From CAVRZR01 sp964354215 (lineage in GTDB: Bacteria > Actinomycetota > Coriobacteriia > Anaerosomatales > CAVRZR01), in NCBI GenBank assembly GCA_964354215.1, contig CAYGYT010000001.1:124001-188000 (forward strand): a stretch of 64,000 bases of DNA, in the 5' to 3' direction. Numbering within the stretch: the first letter of the stretch is position 1; every line of letters begins with the position of its first letter. The translations under genes and the position numbers were made by a program. Below are positions 8,488-16,520 of the stretch, in pieces. Below the pieces are notes generated by a model. It did no database searches. It was not told the DNA's origin and saw only the letters and a list, made by a program, of their open reading frames with translations.

Positions 8488-9246
8488 CTAGTCGGTGGAC
8501 GGCTTGTCGAGTTCGCCGCTGTTGCTGTAGCCGCGTTGCTCCCAGTACCCCTTGAACGACGTGTCGTTCGACACCTCGATCTCCTTGACCCACTTGATCC
8601 ACTTGTAGCCCCAGCGGTCTTCGGCGACGAGCTGGAAGGGGTAGCCGCGCTCGGGAGGCAGAACGACGCCGTTCATCTTCGACGCGAGGAGGATGTCCTG
8701 TGCGCGCACGTACGCCAGAGGGAGGGACGTCGAGTACCCGTCTACCGCGCGGAAGATGACGACCTTCGCGTCCGCGGCTGCGCCCGCCTGTTCGAGCAGG
8801 TCGACCACGCGCACGCCTTGCCACCAGATGTCGACGCTCCAGCCCTCGACGCAGTTCAATCGCACGACCTTGTCGTAGTTCTGGCGGGCCAGCACTTGGT
8901 CGTAGGTGAGTTTCAGCGGCGTCTGCACGCGCCCGCTGACCTCGAGCCGGTAGGCCTTCGGGTCCACTGACTGCGGCCCCTTGATCGAGTTCTCGGAGAA
9001 GTCCTCTATCGACGAAAGCTTGGCGCCCTGATACTGCCGGACCTCACTCGGATAGAGTCGCTTCGACGGGGTTTGGTCTCTCGGCCCCGTGCCGGTGTCG
9101 TCTACTGCGGAGCAGGCCGCGAGTGCTGCCAGCCCGACCGCGAGCGCGATCGCGCACAGCAGCCGGAGAGCCGTCCGAGTCCGGTCGACCACGGAGTGCT
9201 GCGCGGCCTCGTCACGCTCAAACTGGGGCTGCGGCATCGTTGGCAT
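8488..9246 (-). CDS. Molybdopterin-dependent oxidoreductase (YedY/sulfite oxidase-like), lipoprotein
   Basis: 252 residues. The N-terminus has a hydrophobic stretch (about 26-44) ending in a lipobox L42-A-A-C45, so the enzyme is predicted to be an extracytoplasmic lipoprotein. The oxidoreductase molybdopterin-binding domain spans about 85-245. The Mo-ligating cysteine is C132 in RLNCVEGWSVDIWWQG, and the later W-G-Y-K-W-I-K-W segment is typical of YedY/MsrP-like proteins. Relatives reduce oxidised methionine or other S/N-oxides; the substrate here is unknown. Its start overlaps the stop of the upstream selenoprotein-like gene by one base (TGATG), which argues for co-expression. Confidence 0.88.
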   Translation of the reverse strand: MPTMPQPQFERDEAAQHSVVDRTRTALRLLCAIALAVGLAALAACSAVDDTGTGPRDQTPSKRLYPSEVRQYQGAKLSSIEDFSENSIKGPQSVDPKAYRLEVSGRVQTPLKLTYDQVLARQNYDKVVRLNCVEGWSVDIWWQGVRVVDLLEQAGAAADAKVVIFRAVDGYSTSLPLAYVRAQDILLASKMNGVVLPPERGYPFQLVAEDRWGYKWIKWVKEIEVSNDTSFKGYWEQRGYSNSGELDKPSTD

Positions 9247-10670
9247 CAGCGCTCCTCGATCTCGATTGGTGCCAGCGAGCCGTCGACGCCCACTCGCACG
9301 ATGCGATGGTTCCCCGTATCGGCGATGACCAGACCGCCTGATGTCGAAGCCGACACTCCTCCCGGCTCGCGAAGCTCGCCGTCGCGCCCCGCCGCCCCAG
9401 GCCACGGCTCGCACGTGCGCGTGGCCGGGTCGATGCGCTTGATGCGGTCGTTGTACGTGTCGGCGACGGCGAGGAAACCGTCGTGCCAGGCAACGTCCTG
9501 GCAGTGCTGGAGCAGGACCTGGTCGGCAACGCCATCGCGATCGCCGAAGTCGAAGAGCCCGGTGCCGACGATGGTGCGCAACGCGTCGTCCGCGTCGACG
9601 CGGCGAACCGCTGAGGACTCGCAGTCCGTGAAGACGACGCCTCCCGCCGACGCGCACAGGCCGGTCGGCTGCGCGAGCGCGGCTCCGCGGGCGGGCCCGT
9701 CGAGGACCGCTTCGCCACCGGAACCGGCCACGAGTTCCAGAACGCCCGTGTCAAGCGAGATCGAGAAGAGCTGGTGGGAGCCGGCCATAGAGAGCAGGAG
9801 CCGCGTCCCGTCGAGCAGCAGGCCCCACGGGGATCGGATCGGCGTGGCCGCAGCGAGTGAGCCCGGACGGATGGAGTCGTGCGCAATGGCTCCGGTCCCC
9901 GCGACACGCTCTCGCGCGCCGGAAGCCGTGTCGAGACGCCATACCGCGTGACCCGCGCGGTCCGCGACCCAGACGGCGCCTCCCGTCGAGTCGACCGCAA
10001 CGCCCTGCGGCTCCAGGAATCCCGTCCACTCGCGCCGCACCCGACCGGACAGCCCGCTCTCACCGAGCTCGATCTCGACGAGTCGCCCGTGACCGGCGTC
10101 CGCGACGTACAGCCGCCCCTCGGATTCGATGACACGCGAGGGATACCTCAGAAGCCCGCCCTCGGGCTTCTCGACGCGAAGGAACGGCTCGTCTCCCCTC
10201 ACGAGCGTGCCGCGCCTCTCGGCTTCGGCAGTGACGCGCTCGATAATCTCCGCCACGGCCTCGGTGTCGAACTCGCCCGACTGGATCCCGATGAGATAGC
10301 CTTCCGGGTCGATCAGCGCGATCGTCGGCCACGCCTCGACGGCGTAGCTCTTCCAGATCCGGAACTGCCGGTCGTTCACGATCGCGTGGGTGACGCCCAG
10401 CCGGTCGGCCGCCGAGGCGATCCGCTCGGTTCGGCGTTCGGTCGAGAACTTCCCGGCGTGCACTCCAACAACGCTGAGCACGTCTGAGAACCGTTCGTGC
10501 AGCTCCCGGACACGCGGGAGCACGTGCATGCAGTTGATTCAACCGTACGTCCAGAAGTCGAGCAGGGTCACGCGTCCGCCGAGGGCACGCATGTCGAGCG
10601 GGGCGGCTGTGTTGACCCAGTCGAGGCCGGGCGGGAAGTCGGGCGCATGGACGTTTCGCATCGATTCCAT
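9246..10670 (-). CDS. NHLRC2-like thioredoxin/NHL-repeat protein, probable selenoprotein (in-frame UGA)
   Basis: Read straight from the ATG at 10670 (GGAG site 8 nt upstream), the frame meets a TGA at 10541-10539 and continues to 9246, giving 474 residues. The TGA is codon 44 in the context FWTYG-U44-I-N-C47-M-H-V-L-P. NHLRC2-type proteins have a thioredoxin-like CxxC here (C-I-N-C), so the UGA replaces the first redox cysteine. Before the TGA the frame already shows homologous thioredoxin sequence (LDWVNTAAPLDMRAL, RVTLLDFW). After it come the rest of the thioredoxin fold (IVNDRQFRIWKSY, AWPTIALIDPEG) and about six NHL beta-propeller blades (about 130-474). A SECIS-like hairpin follows the UGA. 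The alternative is a truncating mutation with restart at M48, or a sequencing error. No signal peptide is evident. Downstream is the molybdopterin oxidoreductase. Confidence 0.8.
10502..10521 (-). promoter_or_regulatory. Candidate bacterial SECIS hairpin
   Basis: In the mRNA sense, 17 nt after the UGA, there is a seven-base-pair stem (G-CTCCCG paired with CGGGAG-C) with a six-base loop CGTGTC. The loop has a G in its second position. Bacterial SECIS elements are stem-loops just downstream of the UGA with a short apical loop and a guanine among its first bases, about 16-37 nt from the UGA. The first loop base here lies 24 nt after the UGA. The match to that model is good, but SelB binding cannot be shown from sequence. 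Confidence 0.65.
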
Positions 10671-10751
10671 GTGGCGCACTCCGCTTCGCGGAGACGGCCG
10701 GCACGTCTCGGGGTATGTTCCCCAGCGACGGCATGTACGAGAGGACCGAGT

Positions 10752-11453
10752 ATGAGCACGCGCTACGAAGTCGAGTTCGTCACGCAGGGCGGCTGCGGGA
10801 CCGACGTAGCCTGGTTCCGCTTCGGCAAGCCGGACGGCTACACGTTCACGCCGGGCCAGTACCTCACGCTTACGCTCGCCACTGCCGAAGGGGAGCAGAC
10901 CAAGCCGTTCACGCACTCCGAGGCGCCCCGCGACCCCTACTTGGAGATCACAACCCGTCTGTCCGGCTCGGCCTTCAAGAACGCGCTCGGTGCGCTCGAG
11001 TCCGGGGAGCGTGTGCACGTGGCAGGACCGGCCGGTCGCCTCCGGCTGCCGGCAGGCGCCGAGCGGATCGCCTTTCTTGTCGGCGGAGTGGGGATCACTC
11101 CCGCCCGCAGCATGTTGCGCGATGCGTGGCAGCGAGGCTTCGTCTGGAGCGACGCCGTCGTGTTCTACGGCAATCGCGACCCGTCGTGCATGCCGTACGC
11201 CGATGAACTCGCCGAGATGGCTTCTTCCGAGGTGAGGGTGGTGAACGTGGTCGAGCGCGCCGATGAATCCTGGACCGGGTACCGCGGATTCGTGACCGCC
11301 GACATTGTGCGAGAGAACGTGGACCCCCATGACGGCAGGGTCTTCTGTGTATCGGGTCCCCCGGTCATGGTGGAGGCCATGGAGCGCGTGCTGGACGAGC
11401 TTGGCGTGGAGTCTGACAGGCGGCTCGTCGAGCGCTTCGGCGCGGCACCCTAG
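10752..11453 (+). CDS. FAD-dependent NAD(P)H oxidoreductase (ferredoxin reductase-like)
   Basis: 233 residues, ATG after GAGAGGACCGAG. An FAD-binding beta barrel occupies about 1-100 (GQYLTLTL, KPFTHSEAP), and an NAD(P)-binding domain about 105-230 with the nucleotide loop G111-G-V-G-I-T-P117 and the terminal CVSGPPVMVEAM motif. There is no [2Fe-2S] domain, so it resembles stand-alone reductases that pass electrons between NAD(P)H and a protein partner. It is divergent from the probable selenoprotein, about 80 bp apart, and may belong to the same redox cluster (inference). Confidence 0.87.
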   Translation: MSTRYEVEFVTQGGCGTDVAWFRFGKPDGYTFTPGQYLTLTLATAEGEQTKPFTHSEAPRDPYLEITTRLSGSAFKNALGALESGERVHVAGPAGRLRLPAGAERIAFLVGGVGITPARSMLRDAWQRGFVWSDAVVFYGNRDPSCMPYADELAEMASSEVRVVNVVERADESWTGYRGFVTADIVRENVDPHDGRVFCVSGPPVMVEAMERVLDELGVESDRRLVERFGAAP

Positions 11454-11564
11454 CGGCAGTTCGCACCACCACTCGTCGTATCGGCGGACCGTTCGACCGC
11501 GCGAGAGGCCCGCTCGATTCCCCCCGCAGACGGCATGCCGCTGTGGCACATCACTTGCGTGCGC

Positions 11565-11570
11565 TAGAAT
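11565..11570 (+). promoter_or_regulatory. Possible -10 element (TAGAAT)
   Basis: TAGAAT stands out in GC-rich intergenic DNA about 65 bp before the winged-helix-like gene. No good -35 hexamer sits at 16-18 bp, so support is weak. Confidence 0.3.
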
Positions 11571-11582
11571 CTTCGTGACGGT

Positions 11583-11626
11583 TCAGCGGCCAACGGCCGA
11601 GCTTCAACGGCCGAGGGTCAGCGGCC
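11583..11626. repeat. Nested direct repeats, possible operator
   Basis: TCAGCGGCC occurs at 11583-11591 and 11618-11626, and between them AACGGCCGAG occurs at 11592-11601 and 11606-11615. The arrangement lies just after a possible -10 element and just before the winged-helix-like gene at 11633, a usual place for an operator. No protein is known to bind it. Confidence 0.45.
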
Positions 11627-11632
11627 GCTGAT

Positions 11633-12061
11633 GTGTCGCTCCGCAGGGGTGTTCCTGGTTTCCTGGACGCGTACTTCGACGTGAGGAATGGTCTGCGAGT
11701 GTACGAGCTGGACGGGGTCCTTGGCCCCGACGTCACGCAGTTCGTCGAGCGTCACGTGCGCTCCCTGCTGACGTGGGACATCCTCGTCTTCTTCGAGCGA
11801 AACCGCGGCGCCGTTATCGACGTGCAGGGCCTCGCCTCCCGGCTCGGCCGACGTCCCGAGGAGATCCAGCCTGAGATCGATCCACTCTGCCAGGAGCATA
11901 TCCTCGACTGCTCCGGCGGCCTGATTCGCTACAGACCCTCGCCCGAGATGCAGCGGATGGTCACGTCGTTCGTGGATTCGTGTCAGGACAAGGGTCGTCG
12001 GCTCGCCCTCATCGCCCTCGTGCTGCACAACCTCAACCCTCACGTGGACGGCTCTCGGTAG
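11633..12061 (+). CDS. Winged-helix-like hypothetical protein
   Basis: 142 residues from a GTG at 11633. The middle (about 42-100, LTWDILVFFERNRGAV, VQGLASRLGRRPEEI, ILDCSGGLIRYRPS) has the helix-turn-helix-wing rhythm of MarR/ArsR-like regulators: an opening helix, a recognition-like helix after GLASRLG, and a strand pair. No catalytic motif is visible. The start is uncertain: a GTG at 11699 has a better upstream purine stretch (GAGGAAT). A regulatory role is an inference from fold pattern and the repeats upstream. Confidence 0.6.
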   Translation: MSLRRGVPGFLDAYFDVRNGLRVYELDGVLGPDVTQFVERHVRSLLTWDILVFFERNRGAVIDVQGLASRLGRRPEEIQPEIDPLCQEHILDCSGGLIRYRPSPEMQRMVTSFVDSCQDKGRRLALIALVLHNLNPHVDGSR

Positions 12062-12121
12062 CTCACCGAGAGGCGCGGGGTCCCGGGCGCGGCCGAGACG
12101 CCGTGCTGGTACCCTTGAGGC

Positions 12122-13453
12122 ATGGGTGGTCAGCTCACAGAGGTACTGTTCATCTTCGGCCTCGTGCTGCTCAACGGCTACTTCGCCGCCTCCGAGATCG
12201 CACTCATCTCGGCACGGCGCGCATCGCTCAAGCAGGCCGCTGAAGCGGGCTCCAAGGGCGCGAAGGCCGCGCTCCGACTCACCGAGGACCCATCGCGCCT
12301 GCTAGCCGCCGTGCAGATCGGCATCACGCTGGTGGGATTCATGGCGTCCGCCACGGCCGCCGTGACGCTCGCACAACCCCTCGAGGCGTGGCTCCGCGGC
12401 TTGGGTATCGGCTGGATCTCTCGTTTCGCGTCCGGTCTCGCGTTGCTGATCGTCACGCTCGCGATCTCATATGTGACACTCGTCATAGGCGAACTCGCGC
12501 CCAAACGCCTGGGCTTGCAGCGCGCCGAGAGCGTCGCCAAGGCGGTCGCGCGTCCGGTAGCGCTTCTCGCCACCGCGACGGCTCCGCTTGTCTGGCTCCT
12601 TGCGAAGTCGGCCGATCTCGTCGGCATGCTGCTCGGTGTGAAGCCAGGACAGGGCCGGCCGGGCGTGACCGAGGAGGAGATCAAGCTGCTCGTCACCGAG
12701 CAAGGCACGCTGCTCGACGAAGAGAAGCGCATGATCCACGAGATCTTCGAACTCGGCGACACAGTCGCACGCGAGATCATGGTGCCACGCGTCGACATGG
12801 TGCTCGCCGAGGACACAGACGCGCTGCACGAGGCGTTCACCAAACTTCGCGACAGCGGCTACTCTCGCATGCCGGTGTTTCACGAGGATCACGACGAGAT
12901 CGTCGGCGTGCTACTGCTCAAAGACGTCGTGGGTCCGATCACCGCCGGCATGGGATCCGCCCCGGTCCGCGACCACATGCGCCCGCCGGTGTTCGTGCCT
13001 GAAACGAAGCCCATCTTGCCGCTGCTCTCCGAGATGCAGGCGCTCCGGAGCCATCTCGTCATGGTGGCAGACGAGCACGGGGGGACCGCGGGCCTCGTGA
13101 CCATCGAGGACATCGTCGAGGAGATCATCGGCGAGATTGCCGATGAGTTCGATCGCGACCGTCTCCTCATCACTCAGATAGCCGAGGGCGAGTGGGTCAT
13201 TGAGGGGCGCTTGCCCATCGAGGATGCTCTCGGCATGGGCCTGCCCGTCGAGGAATCCGATGAGTACGAGACGCTTGCAGGATGGGTTCTCTCGCAGCTT
13301 GGGCATATACCTTCTCCGGGCGAGAGCTTCGAGGTGAGCGGGTACCGATTCCGTGTCCAAGCGATGCGCCGTCGACGTATCGCTCGAGTCGGGGCCACGC
13401 GTCTCCCTCCCGCCGCTACGTCTACTGCCCGGGAGGAGCCGGATGGAACGTAA
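12122..13453 (+). CDS. CNNM/CorC-type (hemolysin-related) transmembrane CBS protein
   Basis: 443 residues. An N-terminal DUF21/CNNM membrane domain with four hydrophobic segments spans about 1-190 and opens with NGYFAASEIALISARRASL. A tandem CBS pair covers about 215-335 (IMVPRVDMVLAEDT, YSRMPVFHEDHDEIVGVLLLKD, HLVMVADEHGGTAGLVTIEDI), and a CorC_HlyC domain closes the protein (about 350-425). The family is associated with Mg2+/Co2+ export or homeostasis (known for CNNM/CorB). It stands directly before a PspC gene and overlaps it. Confidence 0.92.
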   Translation: MGGQLTEVLFIFGLVLLNGYFAASEIALISARRASLKQAAEAGSKGAKAALRLTEDPSRLLAAVQIGITLVGFMASATAAVTLAQPLEAWLRGLGIGWISRFASGLALLIVTLAISYVTLVIGELAPKRLGLQRAESVAKAVARPVALLATATAPLVWLLAKSADLVGMLLGVKPGQGRPGVTEEEIKLLVTEQGTLLDEEKRMIHEIFELGDTVAREIMVPRVDMVLAEDTDALHEAFTKLRDSGYSRMPVFHEDHDEIVGVLLLKDVVGPITAGMGSAPVRDHMRPPVFVPETKPILPLLSEMQALRSHLVMVADEHGGTAGLVTIEDIVEEIIGEIADEFDRDRLLITQIAEGEWVIEGRLPIEDALGMGLPVEESDEYETLAGWVLSQLGHIPSPGESFEVSGYRFRVQAMRRRRIARVGATRLPPAATSTAREEPDGT

Positions 13454-13943
13454 GCTGTACCGCAGCCGCCGGGAGCGCATGATCTCGGGCGTGTGCGGGG
13501 GCATCGCCGAGTACTTCGATGTCGATCCAACGCTCGTACGACTGGTCGCGGTCGTCGTGACCCTCGTGAGTGTGGGCACGGCTGCGATTGCCTACCTGGT
13601 GATGACGATTGTCGTTCCCGAAGAGCCTCTCGGGAGCGGTGAAGGGAGAGGACCTGCCGTGGTTCCACCACCGGTTCCGCCCTCGGGTACGCAGTCGTTC
13701 GCCCAAGGAGCCCCGCCGCCGGCAGCGCCTCCGCCCCCCGGATACCCGCCGATGACCGGCCCACCACCCACACCTCCCCGCCGTCCCACGCGGGGCGGTA
13801 TTACGTTCGGCGTCGTGTTGGTTCTCGTCGGGCTCGCCTTGCTGGTAGGCCAGTTCGTGCCCGGACTCGAGTTCTGGCGCCTGTGGCCGCTCATCATCGT
13901 CGCCATCGGGATTCGCACCATGTTCCGAGGGAGTGACGACTAG
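13443..13943 (+). CDS. PspC domain membrane protein
   Basis: 166 residues, ATG after GGGAGGAG within the end of the CNNM gene. The PspC domain is at 1-62: RSRRERMISGVCGGIAEYF, then a membrane helix ending in VMTIVVPEE. A Pro-rich linker (about 70-125) leads to two C-terminal hydrophobic segments (about 128-160). PspC proteins sense or respond to membrane stress. The stop overlaps the next start (TAGTG), linking it to the LiaF-like gene. Confidence 0.88.
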   Translation: MERKLYRSRRERMISGVCGGIAEYFDVDPTLVRLVAVVVTLVSVGTAAIAYLVMTIVVPEEPLGSGEGRGPAVVPPPVPPSGTQSFAQGAPPPAAPPPPGYPPMTGPPPTPPRRPTRGGITFGVVLVLVGLALLVGQFVPGLEFWRLWPLIIVAIGIRTMFRGSDD

Positions 13944-14890
13944 TGCGAACGCTCAATCGATTCCTCGAGGGCCTGACGCTCGTCGCCATCGGCTTGATAC
14001 TGCTCGGCAGCACGCTCGAGTACCTGCCATGGTCGGTGAGCACGACCTTCCTGTCGCTCATCTCGCTTTGGCCGGTCTTACTGGTGACCGCGGGTCTCGA
14101 CATCATCGGCCGGGGGCTGAACGCGCCGTGGCTGCGGCTTCTCTCGAGCGCGATCGTTCTTGTGGCGGTTCTCTACGGGGGGCTCGTGCTCCCGGCGAGC
14201 GATGCTCGGCCGCACTTCTTCGGCATCGTCGGCATCGACACCGGCGATTCCACGCCGTTCTCCTTCTCTGAGCGGGTGGGGTGGGTGGACGATGCGACCG
14301 TGGTGCTCAAGGCCGGGGCAGGCGAGATTACGCTCGGAGCGGGATCACGAGGCACCCTCGTTCGGATGAGCGGCGAATCGCCCTTCGACAATCCAGTATT
14401 GAGCGTGGACCGTGCAGGAAGCACCGCTGATGTACTCGCCTCCCTCGGCTCGGGGGCGTCGGTATGGCCGCTTACAGGCACGTCGCGGATGAACGTCACG
14501 CTCTCTCCCGCGGTGCTGTGGGACGTGCAACTCCAGACCGGTGCGTCGACGTTGAAGGCGAATTTGCGCTACGTGCCCACGAGGGCGCTCCTCCTCAAGA
14601 CGGGCGCGTCCGATTCCGACGTGACCCTCGGCAGCGTGCCGTCGGGCACGGGAGATGCGCCGATTCGAATCGAATCCGGAGTTGCAGCGGTGACCTTGAG
14701 GATTCCCGAGGCCGCGGAGGCGCGGGTCGAAGCACAGACCGGCCTTTCGACGCTCGACGTCCCGTCGGACTTTGTCCGGCTGGAAGGCGACGGACGCACG
14801 TACGAGTCTGCGGGATTCGAAAGCGCGAGCAACCGGTACGTGATACGCGTCCAGACGGGTATCGGATCCGTCGCCATCAGGCGCTACTAG
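13943..14890 (+). CDS. LiaF-like membrane protein with adhesin-type beta domain
   Basis: 315 residues, GTG start overlapping the previous stop. About 1-85 hold three or four membrane segments (LiaI/LiaF-like: GLTLVAIGLILLGS, SLWPVLLVTAGLDIIGRG). From about 110 a repetitive beta-strand domain follows with recurrent GAGEITLGAG, QTGASTLKAN, KTGASDSDVTLG and QTGIGSVAIRRY units, the toast-rack fold of LiaF C-terminal and DUF4097-like domains. Relatives modulate cell-envelope stress signalling. Flanked by two PspC genes. Confidence 0.82.
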   Translation: MRTLNRFLEGLTLVAIGLILLGSTLEYLPWSVSTTFLSLISLWPVLLVTAGLDIIGRGLNAPWLRLLSSAIVLVAVLYGGLVLPASDARPHFFGIVGIDTGDSTPFSFSERVGWVDDATVVLKAGAGEITLGAGSRGTLVRMSGESPFDNPVLSVDRAGSTADVLASLGSGASVWPLTGTSRMNVTLSPAVLWDVQLQTGASTLKANLRYVPTRALLLKTGASDSDVTLGSVPSGTGDAPIRIESGVAAVTLRIPEAAEARVEAQTGLSTLDVPSDFVRLEGDGRTYESAGFESASNRYVIRVQTGIGSVAIRRY

Positions 14891-14902
14891 GAGGGCAGGA
14901 CC

Positions 14903-15565
14903 GTGAGCGATCAGACGCCCGTTCAACCGCCGAGGAAGGACGACGCCGGCCGCGTCATCGTCATCGTGGTCGGCATCGGTCTTGTACTCTTGGGGCTCAG
15001 CCTGCTCGGGCGGCAGTTCTTCTGGCCGTACCTCCCCCTGACGCGCATTTGGAGCATCATCCGAGGCGCTGGCTGGGGCCTCGGCCTTGTCATCATCGGC
15101 ATCATCTCGATCATCTGGACGCAACGGCCCGGTTTCAAGGCGCCTGCAAAGGGCTCGCGTCTGTACCGGTCGCGCGCGAACAGGATGCTTGGTGGAGTGC
15201 TTGGCGGGCTTGCCGAGTACCTCGGTATGGATGCGACCCTCGTGAGGCTCGCCTACGCGGGCCTCTCGCTCATGTTCGGCGTGTGGCCCGCGCTCGTTGC
15301 CTACATCGCAGCGGTCATCATCGTGCCCGAGGCCCCGGTGACGCCGCAGGGCGAGCCCTGGGTGTCGACACCGCCGGCCCCGCCGATTCCCGCACCGTCT
15401 CCGGCTGCTCCACCCTCCCAGCCCCCGGTAGCGCATCCCCCGGCGGCGCAGTCTGCGGAACCCGCGCTCGCACCGGCCGCGGCTCCGACGCCGCCAGCTG
15501 AGCCCCCACCGGCGGCGCCAGCCGAGCCGGCGCCGCCGGCACCGCCATCGGCCGAATCGGAGTGA
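14903..15565 (+). CDS. PspC domain membrane protein with Pro/Ala-rich tail
   Basis: 220 residues, GTG after GGAGGGCAGG. Two N-terminal membrane segments (about 17-37 and 48-68) precede a PspC domain at about 80-145 (RSRANRMLGGVLGGLAEYLGMD, ending AAVIIVPEAP). The last 75 residues are low-complexity Pro/Ala. The domain order is the reverse of the PspC protein at 13443, so the cluster contains two differently built PspC proteins around a LiaF-like partner. Confidence 0.87.
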   Translation: MSDQTPVQPPRKDDAGRVIVIVVGIGLVLLGLSLLGRQFFWPYLPLTRIWSIIRGAGWGLGLVIIGIISIIWTQRPGFKAPAKGSRLYRSRANRMLGGVLGGLAEYLGMDATLVRLAYAGLSLMFGVWPALVAYIAAVIIVPEAPVTPQGEPWVSTPPAPPIPAPSPAAPPSQPPVAHPPAAQSAEPALAPAAAPTPPAEPPPAAPAEPAPPAPPSAESE

Positions 15566-15569
15566 GCGG

Positions 15570-16496
15570 GTGAACCCTCGGCTGCAGCCCGCGCCGGCAA
15601 CCCGGCCCGGTGATGTCATCGACGCCCACACGCACCTGTTCACTGTCGGGCTGCTCGAAGAAATGCTCTCCAAGCAGCCGCCCGATGCCATGAAGCGGTT
15701 CAGGGAGGCGCTAAAGGAGCGGAAGTTCGGCCGTCGGGGCGACACGCTTCCCGACATGACGCCCGAACAGACCGCCCGCTGGTACGTGGAACGCCTTCAC
15801 GCTGCCGATGTGGCAAAGGCGCTTGTCGTGTCGGTCATGCCCGACAACCAGTGGACACGCGACTTCCTGAGGGCTGCGAGGGGGCATGTCCACGCGCTCT
15901 GCAATGTCGACCCGCGAGATGCCGGCGCGCCGGAGCTGCTCGAGCGTGAGATGGCGGCTGGCTTCAAAGGCGTAAAGCTCCTGCCGGTCAACCGCTGCTA
16001 CTACCTCTCGGACCCTGCGTGCCGCCCCTTCTTCGAGGCTGCGAACGAGCTCAAGGCCAACCTCATCATCCACTACGGCGTCACCGTCGATCCCACGGGT
16101 GACCTCCGCTACGCCGACCCGCTCGACCTCTCTCCGGTGGCTCGCGACTTCTCGGACCTCACGTTCGTGATCGCCCACTTCGGCGCGGGGTGGCTCGATG
16201 CCGTGCTCCGGCTCGGCTACCAGTGCAAGAACGTGTGCGTCGACACGTCGGGCACCAACAACTGGATGGACTACTACGTGCCCAAGCTCACGCTCGCCGA
16301 CGTGTTCGAGCGCTGCATCAACGCGCTCGGTCCCGAACGCGTGCTCTTCGGCACGGATTCGGGCACGACCGCGCCGTACCGGACCTGGATTCGCACCATG
16401 CAGCAGCGCACGATCGAGGAGCTGGGTCTGTCGGACGGCGACCAGGATCTGATCATGCGCGGGAACGCGGTGCGGATCTTCGGCCTCGATGACTGA
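15570..16496 (+). CDS. Amidohydrolase-family metal-dependent hydrolase
   Basis: 308 residues, GTG start. The metal-binding opening D-A-H-T-H-L (about 18-23) is characteristic of amidohydrolase-2/TatD-like TIM barrels. Later metal or substrate residues are likely in NLIIHYGVTVDP, FVIAHFGAGWLD and LFGTDSG near the C-terminus. Members hydrolyse or decarboxylate small aromatic or cyclic compounds; the substrate is not evident. It begins 5 nt after the PspC gene and is followed by a methyltransferase. Confidence 0.83.
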   Translation: MNPRLQPAPATRPGDVIDAHTHLFTVGLLEEMLSKQPPDAMKRFREALKERKFGRRGDTLPDMTPEQTARWYVERLHAADVAKALVVSVMPDNQWTRDFLRAARGHVHALCNVDPRDAGAPELLEREMAAGFKGVKLLPVNRCYYLSDPACRPFFEAANELKANLIIHYGVTVDPTGDLRYADPLDLSPVARDFSDLTFVIAHFGAGWLDAVLRLGYQCKNVCVDTSGTNNWMDYYVPKLTLADVFERCINALGPERVLFGTDSGTTAPYRTWIRTMQQRTIEELGLSDGDQDLIMRGNAVRIFGLDD

Positions 16497-16520
16497 GAGC
16501 CTGCTGCTGAGGAGTCGACA

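Noticed and set aside
9246..10529. A shorter gene starting at the methionine right after the in-frame TGA
   Set aside because: It would delete the first half of the thioredoxin fold and start in the middle of the CxxC motif, while homologous sequence lies in the same frame upstream and a ribosome site precedes the ATG at 10670.
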